A stretch of DNA of 64,000 nt from Nocardia vaccinii NBRC 15922 (GCF_001613305.1 NZ_BDCC01000071.1:17988-81987), one strand, 5' to 3'; counted from the first letter of the stretch, positions 7,379-16,344 are shown. Made by a program: numbers and translations. Notes: generated by a model from the letters alone, not told the origin.

Positions 7379-8461
7379 TCAGGCTGGTCCGACATCGTCG
7401 GGCAGTTCCTCGCGGAAGAAGCCCAGTGCGCGCAGGACCGGCTCGTTGGTGAAGCTGAACAGGTAGGCGTCCTCGGTGTCGCTGGCGTTGCGGAGTTCGA
7501 AGCGCTGCCACGGCGGCACGGCGAAGACGTCTTTGTCGGTCCAGTCGAGCTGCGTCTCCCCGACCTGGGCGACACCCGACCCCTGCACGACGTGGTAGAT
7601 CGCGCTCGAGGTGCGCCGGACCGCGACGCCCCGGAACCCGGGTCGCAGCCTGCTGACCCGGCACCCCATGGTGGGCAGCACCGGGCCGCCGGTGATCGGG
7701 TTCTTGTACTCCAGCAGCACCCCTTCGGCGGCGCTGCCCTCGGCGTCGTCGCCGATGGCGTCGAACGCCCGCCTGGTCTCCGCCCACGGGTAGTTGCCGA
7801 CCGGAGAGGCATCGGTGTGTGCCACCTCCCAGGCCGGCGAGAGCTGGCCGTGGATGAACTGGCGGGAGGACAGGTCGTCGGGTACTGAGCTCTTCTGCGA
7901 GCGGTCGCCGTAGAGTTCGAAGAAGTTGACGTCCAGGCAGTTGGTCGTCAGCGGGTAGTCCAGCGCGTCGAGCCACACCATGGGCCCGTCGCCCTCGTGG
8001 TAGTGGTCGTGCCAGTGCCAGTTCGGCGTGAGCAGGAGGTCACCGGGGTGCATGTGCACCCGCTCCCCGTTGACCGTGGTGTAGGCCCCGGAGCCCTCGA
8101 TGACGTACCGGAAGGCGTTCGAGGTGTGCCGGTGAGCCTGCGCGGTCTCGCCGGGACCGATGATCTGCAGGCCCGCGTAGAGAGTGGTCGTCGTGGCGGG
8201 CGGCTCCTGCAGGCCCGGGTTGATCAGCATCAGCACCCGGCGCTCGGCCTCCTCGAGCGAGAGCTCGTCGAGGAACCGGAGCAGATAGGGCCGCAGCGCG
8301 GCGTACCGCCACAGATACGGCACGGCCTGCGGCTCGGGCTCCTTGGGCAGCACGTTGCCGTAGTAGCGCCACAACGGCGCCGTCCCGAGTTGCTCGATCG
8401 CGGCATAAGGGTCCTCGACGGTGCCGCCGGCACCGGCAGGGACGTCCTGCTGAGTCGTCAC
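7379..8461 (-). CDS. Gentisate 1,2-dioxygenase-like bicupin ring-cleavage enzyme
   Basis: A 360-residue bicupin of the usual length for gentisate 1,2-dioxygenase. The N-terminal cupin has the iron-ligand region QAHRHTSNAFRYVIEGSGAY near residue 110 and TPNWHWHDHYHEGD near 155; the second cupin begins near residue 240. Such enzymes open a para-dihydroxylated or salicylate-type ring between C1 and C2 using Fe(II) and O2. The GTG at 8461 is used, with AAGGAG six bases upstream. It is the first gene of a two-gene operon with the FAH hydrolase and has operator C upstream. Gentisate or a substituted gentisate is the best substrate guess, but 5-substituted salicylates are also known in this family. 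Confidence 0.87.
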   Translation of the reverse strand: MTTQQDVPAGAGGTVEDPYAAIEQLGTAPLWRYYGNVLPKEPEPQAVPYLWRYAALRPYLLRFLDELSLEEAERRVLMLINPGLQEPPATTTTLYAGLQIIGPGETAQAHRHTSNAFRYVIEGSGAYTTVNGERVHMHPGDLLLTPNWHWHDHYHEGDGPMVWLDALDYPLTTNCLDVNFFELYGDRSQKSSVPDDLSSRQFIHGQLSPAWEVAHTDASPVGNYPWAETRRAFDAIGDDAEGSAAEGVLLEYKNPITGGPVLPTMGCRVSRLRPGFRGVAVRRTSSAIYHVVQGSGVAQVGETQLDWTDKDVFAVPPWQRFELRNASDTEDAYLFSFTNEPVLRALGFFREELPDDVGPA

Positions 8462-8481
8462 CCGGATCTCCTTTCTACATT

Positions 8482-8497
8482 ATGTATGAATATACAT
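8482..8497. promoter_or_regulatory. PadR-type operator C
   Basis: The bases read ATGT-ATGAATAT-ACAT, an exact ATGT-N8-ACAT site. It sits inside a 7-bp perfect inverted repeat, TATGTAT-GAAT-ATACATA (8481-8498). It is centred about 28 bp upstream of the dioxygenase GTG start. Confidence 0.65.
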
Positions 8498-8661
8498 AAA
8501 TACTCCCCCGGTGTGGCGTACGTCAATGGCAAAGGACACGGGTTCATTGTTGAAGCCGAACAGGAACACACCCTCGGGCCGACCGGCATTGCACAGCCCG
8601 AAAGGGCGGGACCGAGGAAGGCCGCCGGGTTGATCTGTGCAGTACCGCCAAACGCACTAGT

Positions 8662-8677
8662 ATGTAAGCATCTTCAT
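8662..8677. promoter_or_regulatory. PadR-type operator D, one mismatch
   Basis: The site reads ATGT-AAGCATCT-TCAT, within GTATG-N10-CATAC. It has the same 16-bp ATG-N10-CAT geometry as operators A-C, with one half-site base changed. It lies about 90 bp upstream of pabBA. Confidence 0.5.
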
Positions 8678-8765
8678 ACAGACTGAGCCGAGGAGTGCTA
8701 CGAGGCCTCCGCACGCACAGCGCGGCCGTTTCGACGCGTCGCCCCAGCCGAGAGGAGGACTCAGG

Positions 8766-10846
8766 GTGAGTGAGGTTCATCGACCGCCTCGCCTTCATGC
8801 GGCAACCAGGGTCTCACTCGACCTCGCCCTCACGCCCACCGAGCTGATCAGGGCCCTCCGCGACCGGGCGGGCCTGGTCGCACTCATCGGTGATGGCTGG
8901 GGCCATGGTGCAGCCCTGGTCGCCTTCGAACCGAGTCGCCGAGTGGCGTCGGCCGGCGACGCGTTCGCCGTCCTCGACGCCCCGCCTACGACGAGGTCGG
9001 CGACTGCTTCGCCGGCGGATGGATCGGCTACTGGGGCTATGAGCTACTTCATGGCCTCGAGAACGTCGAGCAGGGACAGGGCACGACCCCGCCGGGCCCC
9101 ACGCATGTGATCGGGTACTACGACCGCGCGCTGCGGCTCCGGGAGGGTCGATGGTGGGCTGAGGGCGGCTGCGGCGAGTTCGAACTGCGCAACTGGGCCG
9201 ACAGCGTCGTCGATCTGATCAAGGCCCGCTCGGAGCGCCTACGTATCGGCACGCCGTACCTGCTGACTCCCTTCGTCCCGGAGCGCTCGGGACGTGCGCA
9301 CCAGGGCGCGGTGAGACAGGTCCTCGAGCATCTTCGGCGTGGCGACGCGTTCCAGGTCAACCTGACCACTGCACTACGGGCGAGCTTCCGCGGTCATCCA
9401 GCCGAACTGTTCTGTGCAGGCGTGGATCGGCTGGCGCCCCTCTTCGCCGCCTACGTCGCCTGGCCGGGTGGCGCGGTGGTCAGCTTCTCCCCCGAGCTCT
9501 TCCTCCGGCGACGCAGCCGGCGGCTTCTGACCTCGCCGATCAAGGGAACCGCGTCTCGCGATCCCGACCCGGGCGTCGATCAGCGTCTCGCCGAGAGTCT
9601 GGCGCGGTCGGGGAAGGACCGTGCCGAGAACCTGATGATCGTCGACCTGATGCGCAACGATCTCGCCCGAGTGTGTGTGCCGGGGACCGTGGTAGCCGCC
9701 GAGCCACGTCCGGAGCCGTACGCGGTCTGGCATCTTGTCTCTGACGTCGAAGGCGAACTGCGATCCGATGTCACCGACGGCGACCTGCTGCGTGCGACCT
9801 TCCCGCCCGGATCGGTGACCGGTGCACCCAAGGTCCGAGCGCTCCAGCTCATCTCGGAGCTCGAGGCCAGCCGGCGCGCCGCCTACACCGGCGCGATCGG
9901 AGGTCTCCTGCACGGGATCGGGCTGGAGTTGAACGTCGCCATTCGCACCTTCGAGATTGACAGCACCGCGAAGCGGATCTCCTTGGGGGTCGGCGGCGGG
10001 ATCGTCATCGACTCCGACCCGGCCGCGGAGTGGGCTGAGTGCCTCACCAAGGCCGCGCCGCTGTTGGCCGCCGTGGGCGGTGCCCTGAAGGGTGGCATGG
10101 ACGAGGCGGAGTCCTCGGCGTACCTCGGCTCGATCGTCGATCAGATGGATGACGGCGGTGCGCAGCGGCCTGCCACCCCGGGCGGGTTCGCGACCGTGTC
10201 GGGGTGGACGCGAGACCGCGGTCGCTCGAGGACCACCGACCTGTCGAAACCGTCCGCAGCGGGGCCCGCTCGTGTCCTCGTCGTCGACAACTATGACTCG
10301 TTCGTCTACAACCTGGTGGACTACCTACGGCGCCTGGGCGCCGCGTGCGAGGTCATCCGAAACGACGCGCCCGAACTGGACGACCCGATCCGTCTGCGAA
10401 AAGAGCTCGGGCTCAGCCACGTACTGCTCTCGCCAGGCCCCGGCAGTCCGGAGCAGGCCGGTGCGTGCATCGATCTGGTACGGGGTCTCGGCCCGTCCAC
10501 CCCGATCCTGGGTGTCTGCCTTGGCCACCAGGCCATCGTGGAGGCCTATGGCGGTGAGGTCGTCCAGGCTCCCGAGGTCGTGCATGGCAAGGGGTCCGAG
10601 GTGTACCACGATGGCGCGGGGCTCTGGGCCGGGCTGCCGAGCCCGGTCATGTTGGGCAGGTACCACTCCCTAGTCGCCGACCCCCACACTCTGCCCGACG
10701 AGCTCGCGGTCACCGCTCGCACAAGTAACGGACTCGTCATGGGAGTGCGACACAACACCCACCCCGTCATGGGCGTGCAGGCACATCCGGAGTCGGTCCT
10801 CAGCGCCTACGGCTTACCGTTGCTGGCGAACTTCCTTGCTACATAG
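8766..10846 (+). CDS. pabBA: Aminodeoxychorismate synthase PabB-PabA fusion, with an apparent 1-bp frameshift
   Basis: The gene makes 4-amino-4-deoxychorismate, the p-aminobenzoate precursor of folate. The GTG at 8766 opens a PabB N-terminus that runs into the wrong frame at about 8985: the continuation in the next frame is YDEVGDCFAGGWIGYWGYELL, so one base is missing near the CCCGCC run. The remaining frame carries the chorismate-binding domain (GDAFQVNLT, FSPELFL, PIKGTASRD, KDRAENLMIVDLMRNDLAR, FPPGSVTGAPK) and then a class I glutamine amidotransferase domain (VVDNYDSFVYNLV, LSPGPGSPEQAG, GVCLGHQAI, GVQAHPES). The PabB-then-PabA order is notable because fused genes are commonly PabA-PabB. 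Translation could start only at the GTG at 9107 if the shift is real, losing about 115 residues of PabB. Operator D is upstream. Confidence 0.82.
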
Positions 10847-10923
10847 GCGAATCGAGGCGATGGGCCGAAGAACGGTTGCAAGCGCGCGGCCCCGTGTCGC
10901 CTGGCGCCCGTCGCCGATGCGGA

Positions 10924-11691
10924 TCACTTCGCGGTCATCCGGATCGCGCCATCGAGGCGAATGGTCTCTCCGTTCAGGAATGGGTTGGTGACGATGTGCT
11001 CGACGAGCGCGGCGTACTCGTCGGGCCGGCCGAAGCGCTTCGGGTGCGGGATCTGCGCGCCGAGCGCTGCGCGTGAGGGCTCGTCCATGCTGCCGAGCAG
11101 GGGGGTGTCGAAGATACCCGGGGCGATGGTCATGACACGGATCCCGGTGACGGCGAGGTCACGTGCTAGCGGCAGGGTCATGGCGGCGATGCCGCCCTTG
11201 GATGCGGAGTAGGCCGCTTGCCCCACCTGACCGTCGTAGGCGGCCACGCTCGCCGTGTTGACGATGACCCCCCGCTCGCCGTCGATGGGCTCGAGGGTGG
11301 CCATCTCCGCCGCGGCCAGTCTCGCCGTGTTGAAGCTACCGAAGAGGTTGAGCTCGACCACGCGACGGAACGCCTCCATCGGGAGAGGCGATCCGTCCCG
11401 CTTGACGGTGCGGCCCGCTGCCCCCCCGCCGGCGCAGTTGACCAGGACACGAACGGCACCCAGTTCGCGGGCACGCGCCACCGCGGCAGCGACATCCGCC
11501 TCATCGGTCACCGAGCCTGGTGAGAAGACGGCCCTGTTACCGAGCTCCGCGGCGACCGCGGCACCGGTCGATTCGGGCAGGTCCAGCAGCACGACCGCGG
11601 CACCTGCCGCGTGGAGTCGGGCCGCGGTGGCGCGTCCGAGTCCGGAAGCTGCTCCAGTGACGATGGCAACAGCTTGGTCGTTCAGGTCCAT
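10924..11691 (-). CDS. Short-chain dehydrogenase, 3-hydroxyacyl-CoA dehydrogenase type II-like (CouN-like)
   Basis: A 255-residue classical SDR with the NAD-binding TGAASGLGR near residue 13, NCAGG near 85 and the catalytic Ser...YSASK near 155-165. The sequence resembles 3-hydroxyacyl-CoA dehydrogenase type 2 (IVNTASVAAYDGQVGQAAY, APGIFDTPLL). It probably oxidises a 3-hydroxy-3-arylpropionyl-CoA to the 3-keto ester. The ATG at 11691 follows AGAGGAGA at good spacing. It is the last gene of a four-gene operon after the synthetase, crotonase and amidohydrolase, a gene set like couL/couM/couO/couN of p-hydroxycinnamate catabolism in Rhodococcus jostii RHA1. Its assignment to aryl substrates rests on context. 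Confidence 0.85.
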   Translation of the reverse strand: MDLNDQAVAIVTGAASGLGRATAARLHAAGAAVVLLDLPESTGAAVAAELGNRAVFSPGSVTDEADVAAAVARARELGAVRVLVNCAGGGAAGRTVKRDGSPLPMEAFRRVVELNLFGSFNTARLAAAEMATLEPIDGERGVIVNTASVAAYDGQVGQAAYSASKGGIAAMTLPLARDLAVTGIRVMTIAPGIFDTPLLGSMDEPSRAALGAQIPHPKRFGRPDEYAALVEHIVTNPFLNGETIRLDGAIRMTAK

Positions 11692-11719
11692 GTGAGTTCT
11701 CCTCTGTACAAGCAAGCCG

Positions 11720-12619
11720 TCATGGGGTGAGCCTCAAGAGCTTCACGGCGTTGTCCTTGAGTACCTTGGGTCGCACGGAGTCCTTGATGTCGAGTGCGGC
11801 GAAGTCGGACAGCCAGCGGTCGGGGGTGATAGCCGGGTGGTCGGACCCGAACAGGACCTTGTCCTGGAGCAGGCTGTTGGCATAGCGCACCAGGTTCGGA
11901 GGGAAGTACTTCGGCGACCAACCGGACAGATCGATGTAGACGTTCGGCTTGTGCGTCGCCACAGCCAGTGCCTCGTCCTGCCACGGGAACGACGGATGCG
12001 CCATAACGATCGACAAGTCAGGGAAGTCGATGGCGACACGGTCCAGCAGCATCGGATTGGACAGGGCCAGGCTCACTCCGCCGCCTCCTCGCATGCCTGC
12101 CCCGATGCCGGTCTGCCCGGTATGGAAGGTTGCCACCAGGCCGAGTTCCTCGGCCGCCTCCAGAAGCGGGTAGGCACTGCGGTCATCGGGCGCGAAGTTC
12201 TGCAGGCTGGGGTGGAACTTCAACCCTTTCACGCCGTGGTCCGTGGCGAGTCGACGCAGATGAGCCGCGCCGCGGCGGCCTTTGGCTGGGTCGATGCTGG
12301 CAAACGGGATCAAGACGTCGCCATTGCGTGCGGCACCCTCGGCGATCTCCTCGTTCGACAGCGCCGGGTAGCCGGTGAATGCTTCGATGTCGACGCTGAA
12401 GACAACAGCGGCAAGCCTGCGTTCGCGGTAGTAGGCGGCGAGATCGTCGATCCCGGGCGGCGCGTCACTGGTACCGAAGTAGTGCGCCATCGCGGCGTTG
12501 AACGAATCCGGTAGGGACAGCCGCCCAGACTCGTCGACCTCCACGTGGACATGAACGTCGATGGCGTCGGCGTCGACGGGGCTTCTCAGGGGCGCTGTGG
12601 GGGCGTCGGGGTTGTTCAT
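11720..12619 (-). CDS. Amidohydrolase 2 (ACMSD-like) family hydrolase, CouO-like
   Basis: A 299-residue TIM-barrel metal-dependent hydrolase. Metal-binding features are DVHVHVE (HxH) near residue 20, LKFHPSLQ near 135, TFHTGQTG near 165, MAHPSFPW near 210 and the terminal GSDHP near 260. In the CoA-dependent hydroxycinnamate route of Rhodococcus, as I recall it, an enzyme of this class (CouO) removes the two-carbon unit after CouM and CouN have acted. The start overlaps the crotonase stop as TGATG, so the two are translationally coupled. The family also contains decarboxylases such as gamma-resorcylate decarboxylase; the operon partners make the CoA-linked role more likely. Confidence 0.8.
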   Translation of the reverse strand: MNNPDAPTAPLRSPVDADAIDVHVHVEVDESGRLSLPDSFNAAMAHYFGTSDAPPGIDDLAAYYRERRLAAVVFSVDIEAFTGYPALSNEEIAEGAARNGDVLIPFASIDPAKGRRGAAHLRRLATDHGVKGLKFHPSLQNFAPDDRSAYPLLEAAEELGLVATFHTGQTGIGAGMRGGGGVSLALSNPMLLDRVAIDFPDLSIVMAHPSFPWQDEALAVATHKPNVYIDLSGWSPKYFPPNLVRYANSLLQDKVLFGSDHPAITPDRWLSDFAALDIKDSVRPKVLKDNAVKLLRLTP

Positions 12620-13395
12620 CAGTCGCGGTTTCGGTTGAGGAAGGCGTCGATCCCCTGCTGTGCGTCGGCCGAGGTGAGTGTGAGGGCGGCTGAGACGGCT
12701 TCGGTGTACAGCGCGCTCTCTGCGGGCATGTCGTCGATGGCGGCGATCGCGTTGAGGATGAGGTAGTTCGAGATCGGTGCGTTCTGGGCCACCACACGCG
12801 CCAGCTCCATCGCCTTGGCGAAGGCGCCGCCGGGCTCGGCGAGGTAGTGGATGATGCCGAGGGAGATTCCTTCCTCGGCGGTGTAGCGGCGCCCGGTGAG
12901 CATCATTTCGACCATCCGGCCCGCCCCGATGAGCCGGCGCACACGCAAGGTTCCGCCACCGCCGACGAAGATGCCTCGTCGGCTCTCGGGGAGCTGGAAG
13001 AAGCAGTCTGGCTCACCCACTCGGATGTGGGTGGCACACGCCAGCTCGAACCCTCCGCCGATGACGGCTCCGTGCATAGCGGTGATGACGGGCAGTCCGC
13101 AGAACTCGATGGAGTTGAAGGTGTCGTGGTGCCGGCGTGAGGACAGCACGCTGGGGAACGGGGCTTGGACCTTGTGCTCAGCAAGATCGAGGCCGGCGCA
13201 GAAGTGGTCGCCTTTCGCGGTGATGACCACGGCCTTGGCGTTCTCCGGTAGATCGGCGAAGACTTCGCGCAGGCGCTCGAGCACCGCCAAGGAGAACGCG
13301 TTTCGCTTCTCCGGGCGGTTGAGGGCGACGACGAAGATGTTCTCGTCCAGGTAGGTCAGCACCGTCTCCTCTGGTGCATTGGCCTCGGTAGTCAT
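12619..13395 (-). CDS. Enoyl-CoA hydratase/isomerase family (crotonase), CouM/FerB-like
   Basis: A 258-residue crotonase. It has NRPEKRNAFS near residue 25, the oxyanion-hole segment GDHFCAGLDLAEH near 65, MHGAVIGGGFELACATHIRV near 110 and LPESRRGIFVGGGGT near 140. It would hydrate an aryl-propenoyl-CoA such as feruloyl- or coumaroyl-CoA. The start at 13395 is preceded by GAGAGGAAAG. It lies 45 bp downstream of the ADP-forming acyl-CoA synthetase and overlaps the amidohydrolase by one base. A FerB-type hydratase-lyase releasing an aldehyde is an alternative, but no vanillin dehydrogenase is present, which favours the beta-oxidation-like route. Confidence 0.88.
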   Translation of the reverse strand: MTTEANAPEETVLTYLDENIFVVALNRPEKRNAFSLAVLERLREVFADLPENAKAVVITAKGDHFCAGLDLAEHKVQAPFPSVLSSRRHHDTFNSIEFCGLPVITAMHGAVIGGGFELACATHIRVGEPDCFFQLPESRRGIFVGGGGTLRVRRLIGAGRMVEMMLTGRRYTAEEGISLGIIHYLAEPGGAFAKAMELARVVAQNAPISNYLILNAIAAIDDMPAESALYTEAVSAALTLTSADAQQGIDAFLNRNRD

Positions 13396-13440
13396 GCTTT
13401 CCTCTCCAGCCCGACGCGGGCAGGTAGCTCTCGGTCGGGG

Positions 13441-15588
13441 TCAGTGATCCGCAGAGATGACGAGAGCGTCGAGCGCGACGGCTCCCGAGGCAGTCGCCAC
13501 GACCGGGTTCAAGTCGATCTCGGTGATCTCAGGATGCTCGCTCACCAGGTTGCTGACCGCGCGCACGACCCGCACGACAGCCGTCAGATCCACCGGATCG
13601 GCGCCGCGTGCACCCTGCAGCAGGGCGGCCCCGCGCAGACTGGTCAGAGCCGTCAAGATGGCGGCGTGGGTGGCTCCAGGCACCAACAGCCGGACGTCGG
13701 CCAGCGTCTCGGTCCAGATTCCACCCAGGCCGAGCAGTACCACAGGTCCCCAGTCGGGATCTCGTCGCGCGCCGATGACGAGCTCGACTCCGGGTTGCGC
13801 CATCGTCTCGATGAGGTAGCCATCCAGTTCCAGCCCGGGCGCGTACTCGCTGACCCGCTGCTGCATCTCCTCGAACCTGGCGCGAAGCGAGGTTTCGTCG
13901 GGGATCCCGACCGCCACGGCGCCGGCCTCTGTCTTGTGGGCCAGGTTGCTCGACTGCGCCTTGAGCACGACCGGCCAGCCGAGCTTCGAGGCGAGCTCGA
14001 CGGCCTCCTCGGCACTGTTGGCAAGATCCCCGGCCGGGACGTCGACTCCGTACTCGCGCAGGAGCTTCTTGCCTTGCCACTCGGCGAGACTCCCGGCAGG
14101 CAGGGGTGAGGCAGCCCCGTCCGCCTGACGGCTGGAGGAGTTTGTCGCGGCCCAGGACTGGCCGACGTTGGTGAGTGCGGCGAGAGCCCGGATCGCTCGC
14201 TCGGGTGAGCGCATGAGGACGGCGCCTTCCTCGATGGCGAGCCGCTCGAAGTCGGGCCAGAAGTCGTGGTCCTCGCACTGGATCACGAACACGGCGGGCT
14301 TCTCGCCGTGAACGGCTGTCTTCACGAAGCCCTCCATGAGCCGTCGCGCCAGGACCGGGTTGACCAGTGGAATGCTCACCAGCAGGCTGCCGAAGGCGTC
14401 CTCGGCGGAAAAGACCTCCAGGCCGAGGTCGAGCAGCTCGGGCTTGACCGCGAGCAACGTGCCGAGGTCCAGCGGGTTGCGGGAGGGCAGGAACGGGGGG
14501 AGGTCGGCTCTGAGTGTCTCGACGCCAGCCTCCGACAGCGCTGGCATGGCGAGGCCATGGCCGGCGGAGTAGTCCTGGGCGATCCCGCACACTGCGCCAG
14601 ACGAGGTGATGACGCCGATTCCTCCGACCGGTGCCTGCGGATATCTCAGGAGCAGCTGGCTCACGTCAAGGAGCTCCTCGAGGCTCTCGACCACGGCTAC
14701 CCCGGCGGCCGTCATGACGGTCTTGATGACCTCGTAGTCACCGGCGAGCGCGCCGGTGTGCGACTGAGTCGTCTCCTTGGAGGCAGCGCTGCGGCCCGAG
14801 TGCATCAGCGTGACGTGCTTGCCGGCGGCGCGGGCACGCGTCACCGCCGCGAGGAACGCTGCGGGGTCACGCACCTGCTCGGCGTAGATCGCAACACCGC
14901 CGGTGTGGGGGTCGGTGGCGAAGAAGTCGACCATGTGGGAGAGACCGAGGTCGGCCTCGTTACCGGTCGTCACGGTGTAGGAGACGGGGACGCCGCGCTC
15001 GAGGAGCGACCCGGCGACGTGCGCGCCGATCGAGCCGCTCTGCGTGACGACACCGAGGCCTGGACCTAGGTCACGGCGCATCGGCGGCAGCTCCCCCATG
15101 TCCACGAGAGACACGTGGAAACTGTCGACGTAGTTGAAGTAGCCGACCGTGTTGGGGCCGACGAGCCGGAGCGCGTGCGCTCGTACATACTCGGCGATCT
15201 CGCACTGGAGCTGGCTTCCTTGTTCCCCCATCTCAGCGAAGCCGGAGGCGAACACGACCGCGCCGCCCATCTGTTTGTCGGCGATCTGTTCCAGGGTGGG
15301 GAGTACCGCCTCGGCCGGTAGCGACAGGATCGCGAGGTCGATGCCGTCCGGTAGATCCTCGATGGATGTGAGGATGGGCCGTTCCCCGACGGTCCCCGGG
15401 GTGCGCCCGACGAGGTGGACCGTTCCCTGGTAGCCGTTCCGCTCCAGGTTGGCGATAATCGGCCCCGTCACCGACCCAGGCTTCGCGGACGCACCGATGA
15501 CTGCCACCGACTGGGGGTTCAGGACTCGTCGAACCGACGAGTCGTCGGTCGGCGCGCCCGTTCGGGACGGGCGGTTACGGGTGTTCAT
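13441..15588 (-). CDS. ADP-forming acyl-CoA synthetase (FerA/acetate-CoA ligase NDP-forming family)
   Basis: A 715-residue protein with the three-part layout of NDP-forming acyl-CoA synthetases: an N-terminal CoA-binding domain (VAVIGASAKPGSVTG near residue 25), a succinyl-CoA-ligase-like domain (VVTQSGSIGAH, SHTGALAGDYEV with the phosphate-relay His) and a C-terminal ATP-grasp domain (PVVLKAQSSNLAHKTEAGAVAVG, ELVIGARRDPDWGPVVLLGLGG). FerA of Sphingobium SYK-6 (feruloyl-CoA synthetase) belongs to this class. The ATG at 15588 is chosen for TTGGAGGA upstream; the frame is open earlier. It heads the operon with crotonase, amidohydrolase and SDR and probably activates a (methoxy)hydroxycinnamate. 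Confidence 0.87.
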   Translation of the reverse strand: MNTRNRPSRTGAPTDDSSVRRVLNPQSVAVIGASAKPGSVTGPIIANLERNGYQGTVHLVGRTPGTVGERPILTSIEDLPDGIDLAILSLPAEAVLPTLEQIADKQMGGAVVFASGFAEMGEQGSQLQCEIAEYVRAHALRLVGPNTVGYFNYVDSFHVSLVDMGELPPMRRDLGPGLGVVTQSGSIGAHVAGSLLERGVPVSYTVTTGNEADLGLSHMVDFFATDPHTGGVAIYAEQVRDPAAFLAAVTRARAAGKHVTLMHSGRSAASKETTQSHTGALAGDYEVIKTVMTAAGVAVVESLEELLDVSQLLLRYPQAPVGGIGVITSSGAVCGIAQDYSAGHGLAMPALSEAGVETLRADLPPFLPSRNPLDLGTLLAVKPELLDLGLEVFSAEDAFGSLLVSIPLVNPVLARRLMEGFVKTAVHGEKPAVFVIQCEDHDFWPDFERLAIEEGAVLMRSPERAIRALAALTNVGQSWAATNSSSRQADGAASPLPAGSLAEWQGKKLLREYGVDVPAGDLANSAEEAVELASKLGWPVVLKAQSSNLAHKTEAGAVAVGIPDETSLRARFEEMQQRVSEYAPGLELDGYLIETMAQPGVELVIGARRDPDWGPVVLLGLGGIWTETLADVRLLVPGATHAAILTALTSLRGAALLQGARGADPVDLTAVVRVVRAVSNLVSEHPEITEIDLNPVVATASGAVALDALVISADH

Positions 15589-15632
15589 CGGTTCCTCCAA
15601 TTTCGCTCTGTTCTCGAAGGTGCGGGTGGTCG

Positions 15633-15899
15633 TCATTCGCCGACTTCCCACTGCCCGTCGACGAACTGCTGGACCTTCGTCGTGCTGACCAGAGGCAGGG
15701 TGGGGCCGGTCCCATCGACGCTCACGCCGGGAAGCAGCATCGCCACGCCCTCATCCTGGAGCCCGCGGATCGAGTCCATGGATCCCTTCCCGGTGAGCTC
15801 GTCCATCCCCTCCAGGGAGCGTACGAGCGTGCGGCCGGTCGCATAGCCCCAGATGGCGATGGGAACGGTCGGGTCGACGTCCGGACAGGTCGCCTCCAT
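15633..15899 (-). pseudogene. C-terminal fragment of a branched-chain-type ABC substrate-binding protein
   Basis: About 85 residues read as the C-terminus of a Leu/Ile/Val-type periplasmic binding protein: WGYATGRTLVRSLEGMDELTG, then a conserved GLQDEG...PGVSVDG stretch and VQQFVDGQWEVGE before the stop. The N-terminal 300 or so residues and any signal peptide are absent, so the gene is a relic. It lies just upstream of the synthetase operon in the same direction, suggesting that operon once began with its own uptake gene. The next 270 bp rightward show no further matching sequence. Confidence 0.65.
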
Positions 15900-16067
15900 C
15901 CGCTTCCGACGAAGTCAAGAAGCCCAACGGCACGCGCCCGAATCCGCCGTTCGTCGGCGGTGCACTGACCTTCGTGCGAATCGTCGTGCCCCTCCGCCGG
16001 GCCCGATCGAGCAATGCGTTCCACGGAGTCTCCTAAGCAACAGTAGGCGGGGCAAGCACCACAAGGT

Positions 16068-16083
16068 ATGAAGGAACATACAT
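16068..16083. promoter_or_regulatory. PadR-type operator E, one mismatch
   Basis: The site reads ATGA-AGGAACAT-ACAT inside GTATG-N10-CATAC, with the same 16-bp ATG-N10-CAT layout as operators A-D. It lies upstream of the binding-protein relic and the synthetase-crotonase operon (leftward), so that operon may belong to the same regulon, although about 480 bp separate the site from the synthetase start. Confidence 0.45.
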
Positions 16084-16169
16084 ACAGGCACGTCGGGCGT
16101 CAACGGACAGAGGCTCGGCCGGTCTCGAACCCTCGGGTCGACGACGGGCATCCCGCCTCACGACGTTCC

Positions 16170-16292
16170 CTGCGCGAAGAACTCAAACTCGAACTGTCCC
16201 AGGACAAGACGCTGATCACGCACGCCCGCACCCAGGCGGCGAAATTCCTCGGCTACGAGATCACCGTGCTACACAACGACGGCAAACTCACC
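16170..16292 (+). mobile_element. Group II intron maturase (reverse transcriptase) fragment
   Basis: About 40 residues read LREELKLELSQDKTLITHAR and then AAKFLGYEIT. This is the conserved segment at the end of the reverse-transcriptase domain of bacterial group II intron-encoded proteins. The catalytic YADD region and the maturase and endonuclease domains are absent, and no intron ribozyme structure was recognised. It marks an old intron insertion at the junction between block A and block B. Confidence 0.7.
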
Positions 16293-16344
16293 CCGGCAAG
16301 CGCAGCGTCAACGGCGTTGCGAGCCTGCGGGTTCCGTCATCGGT

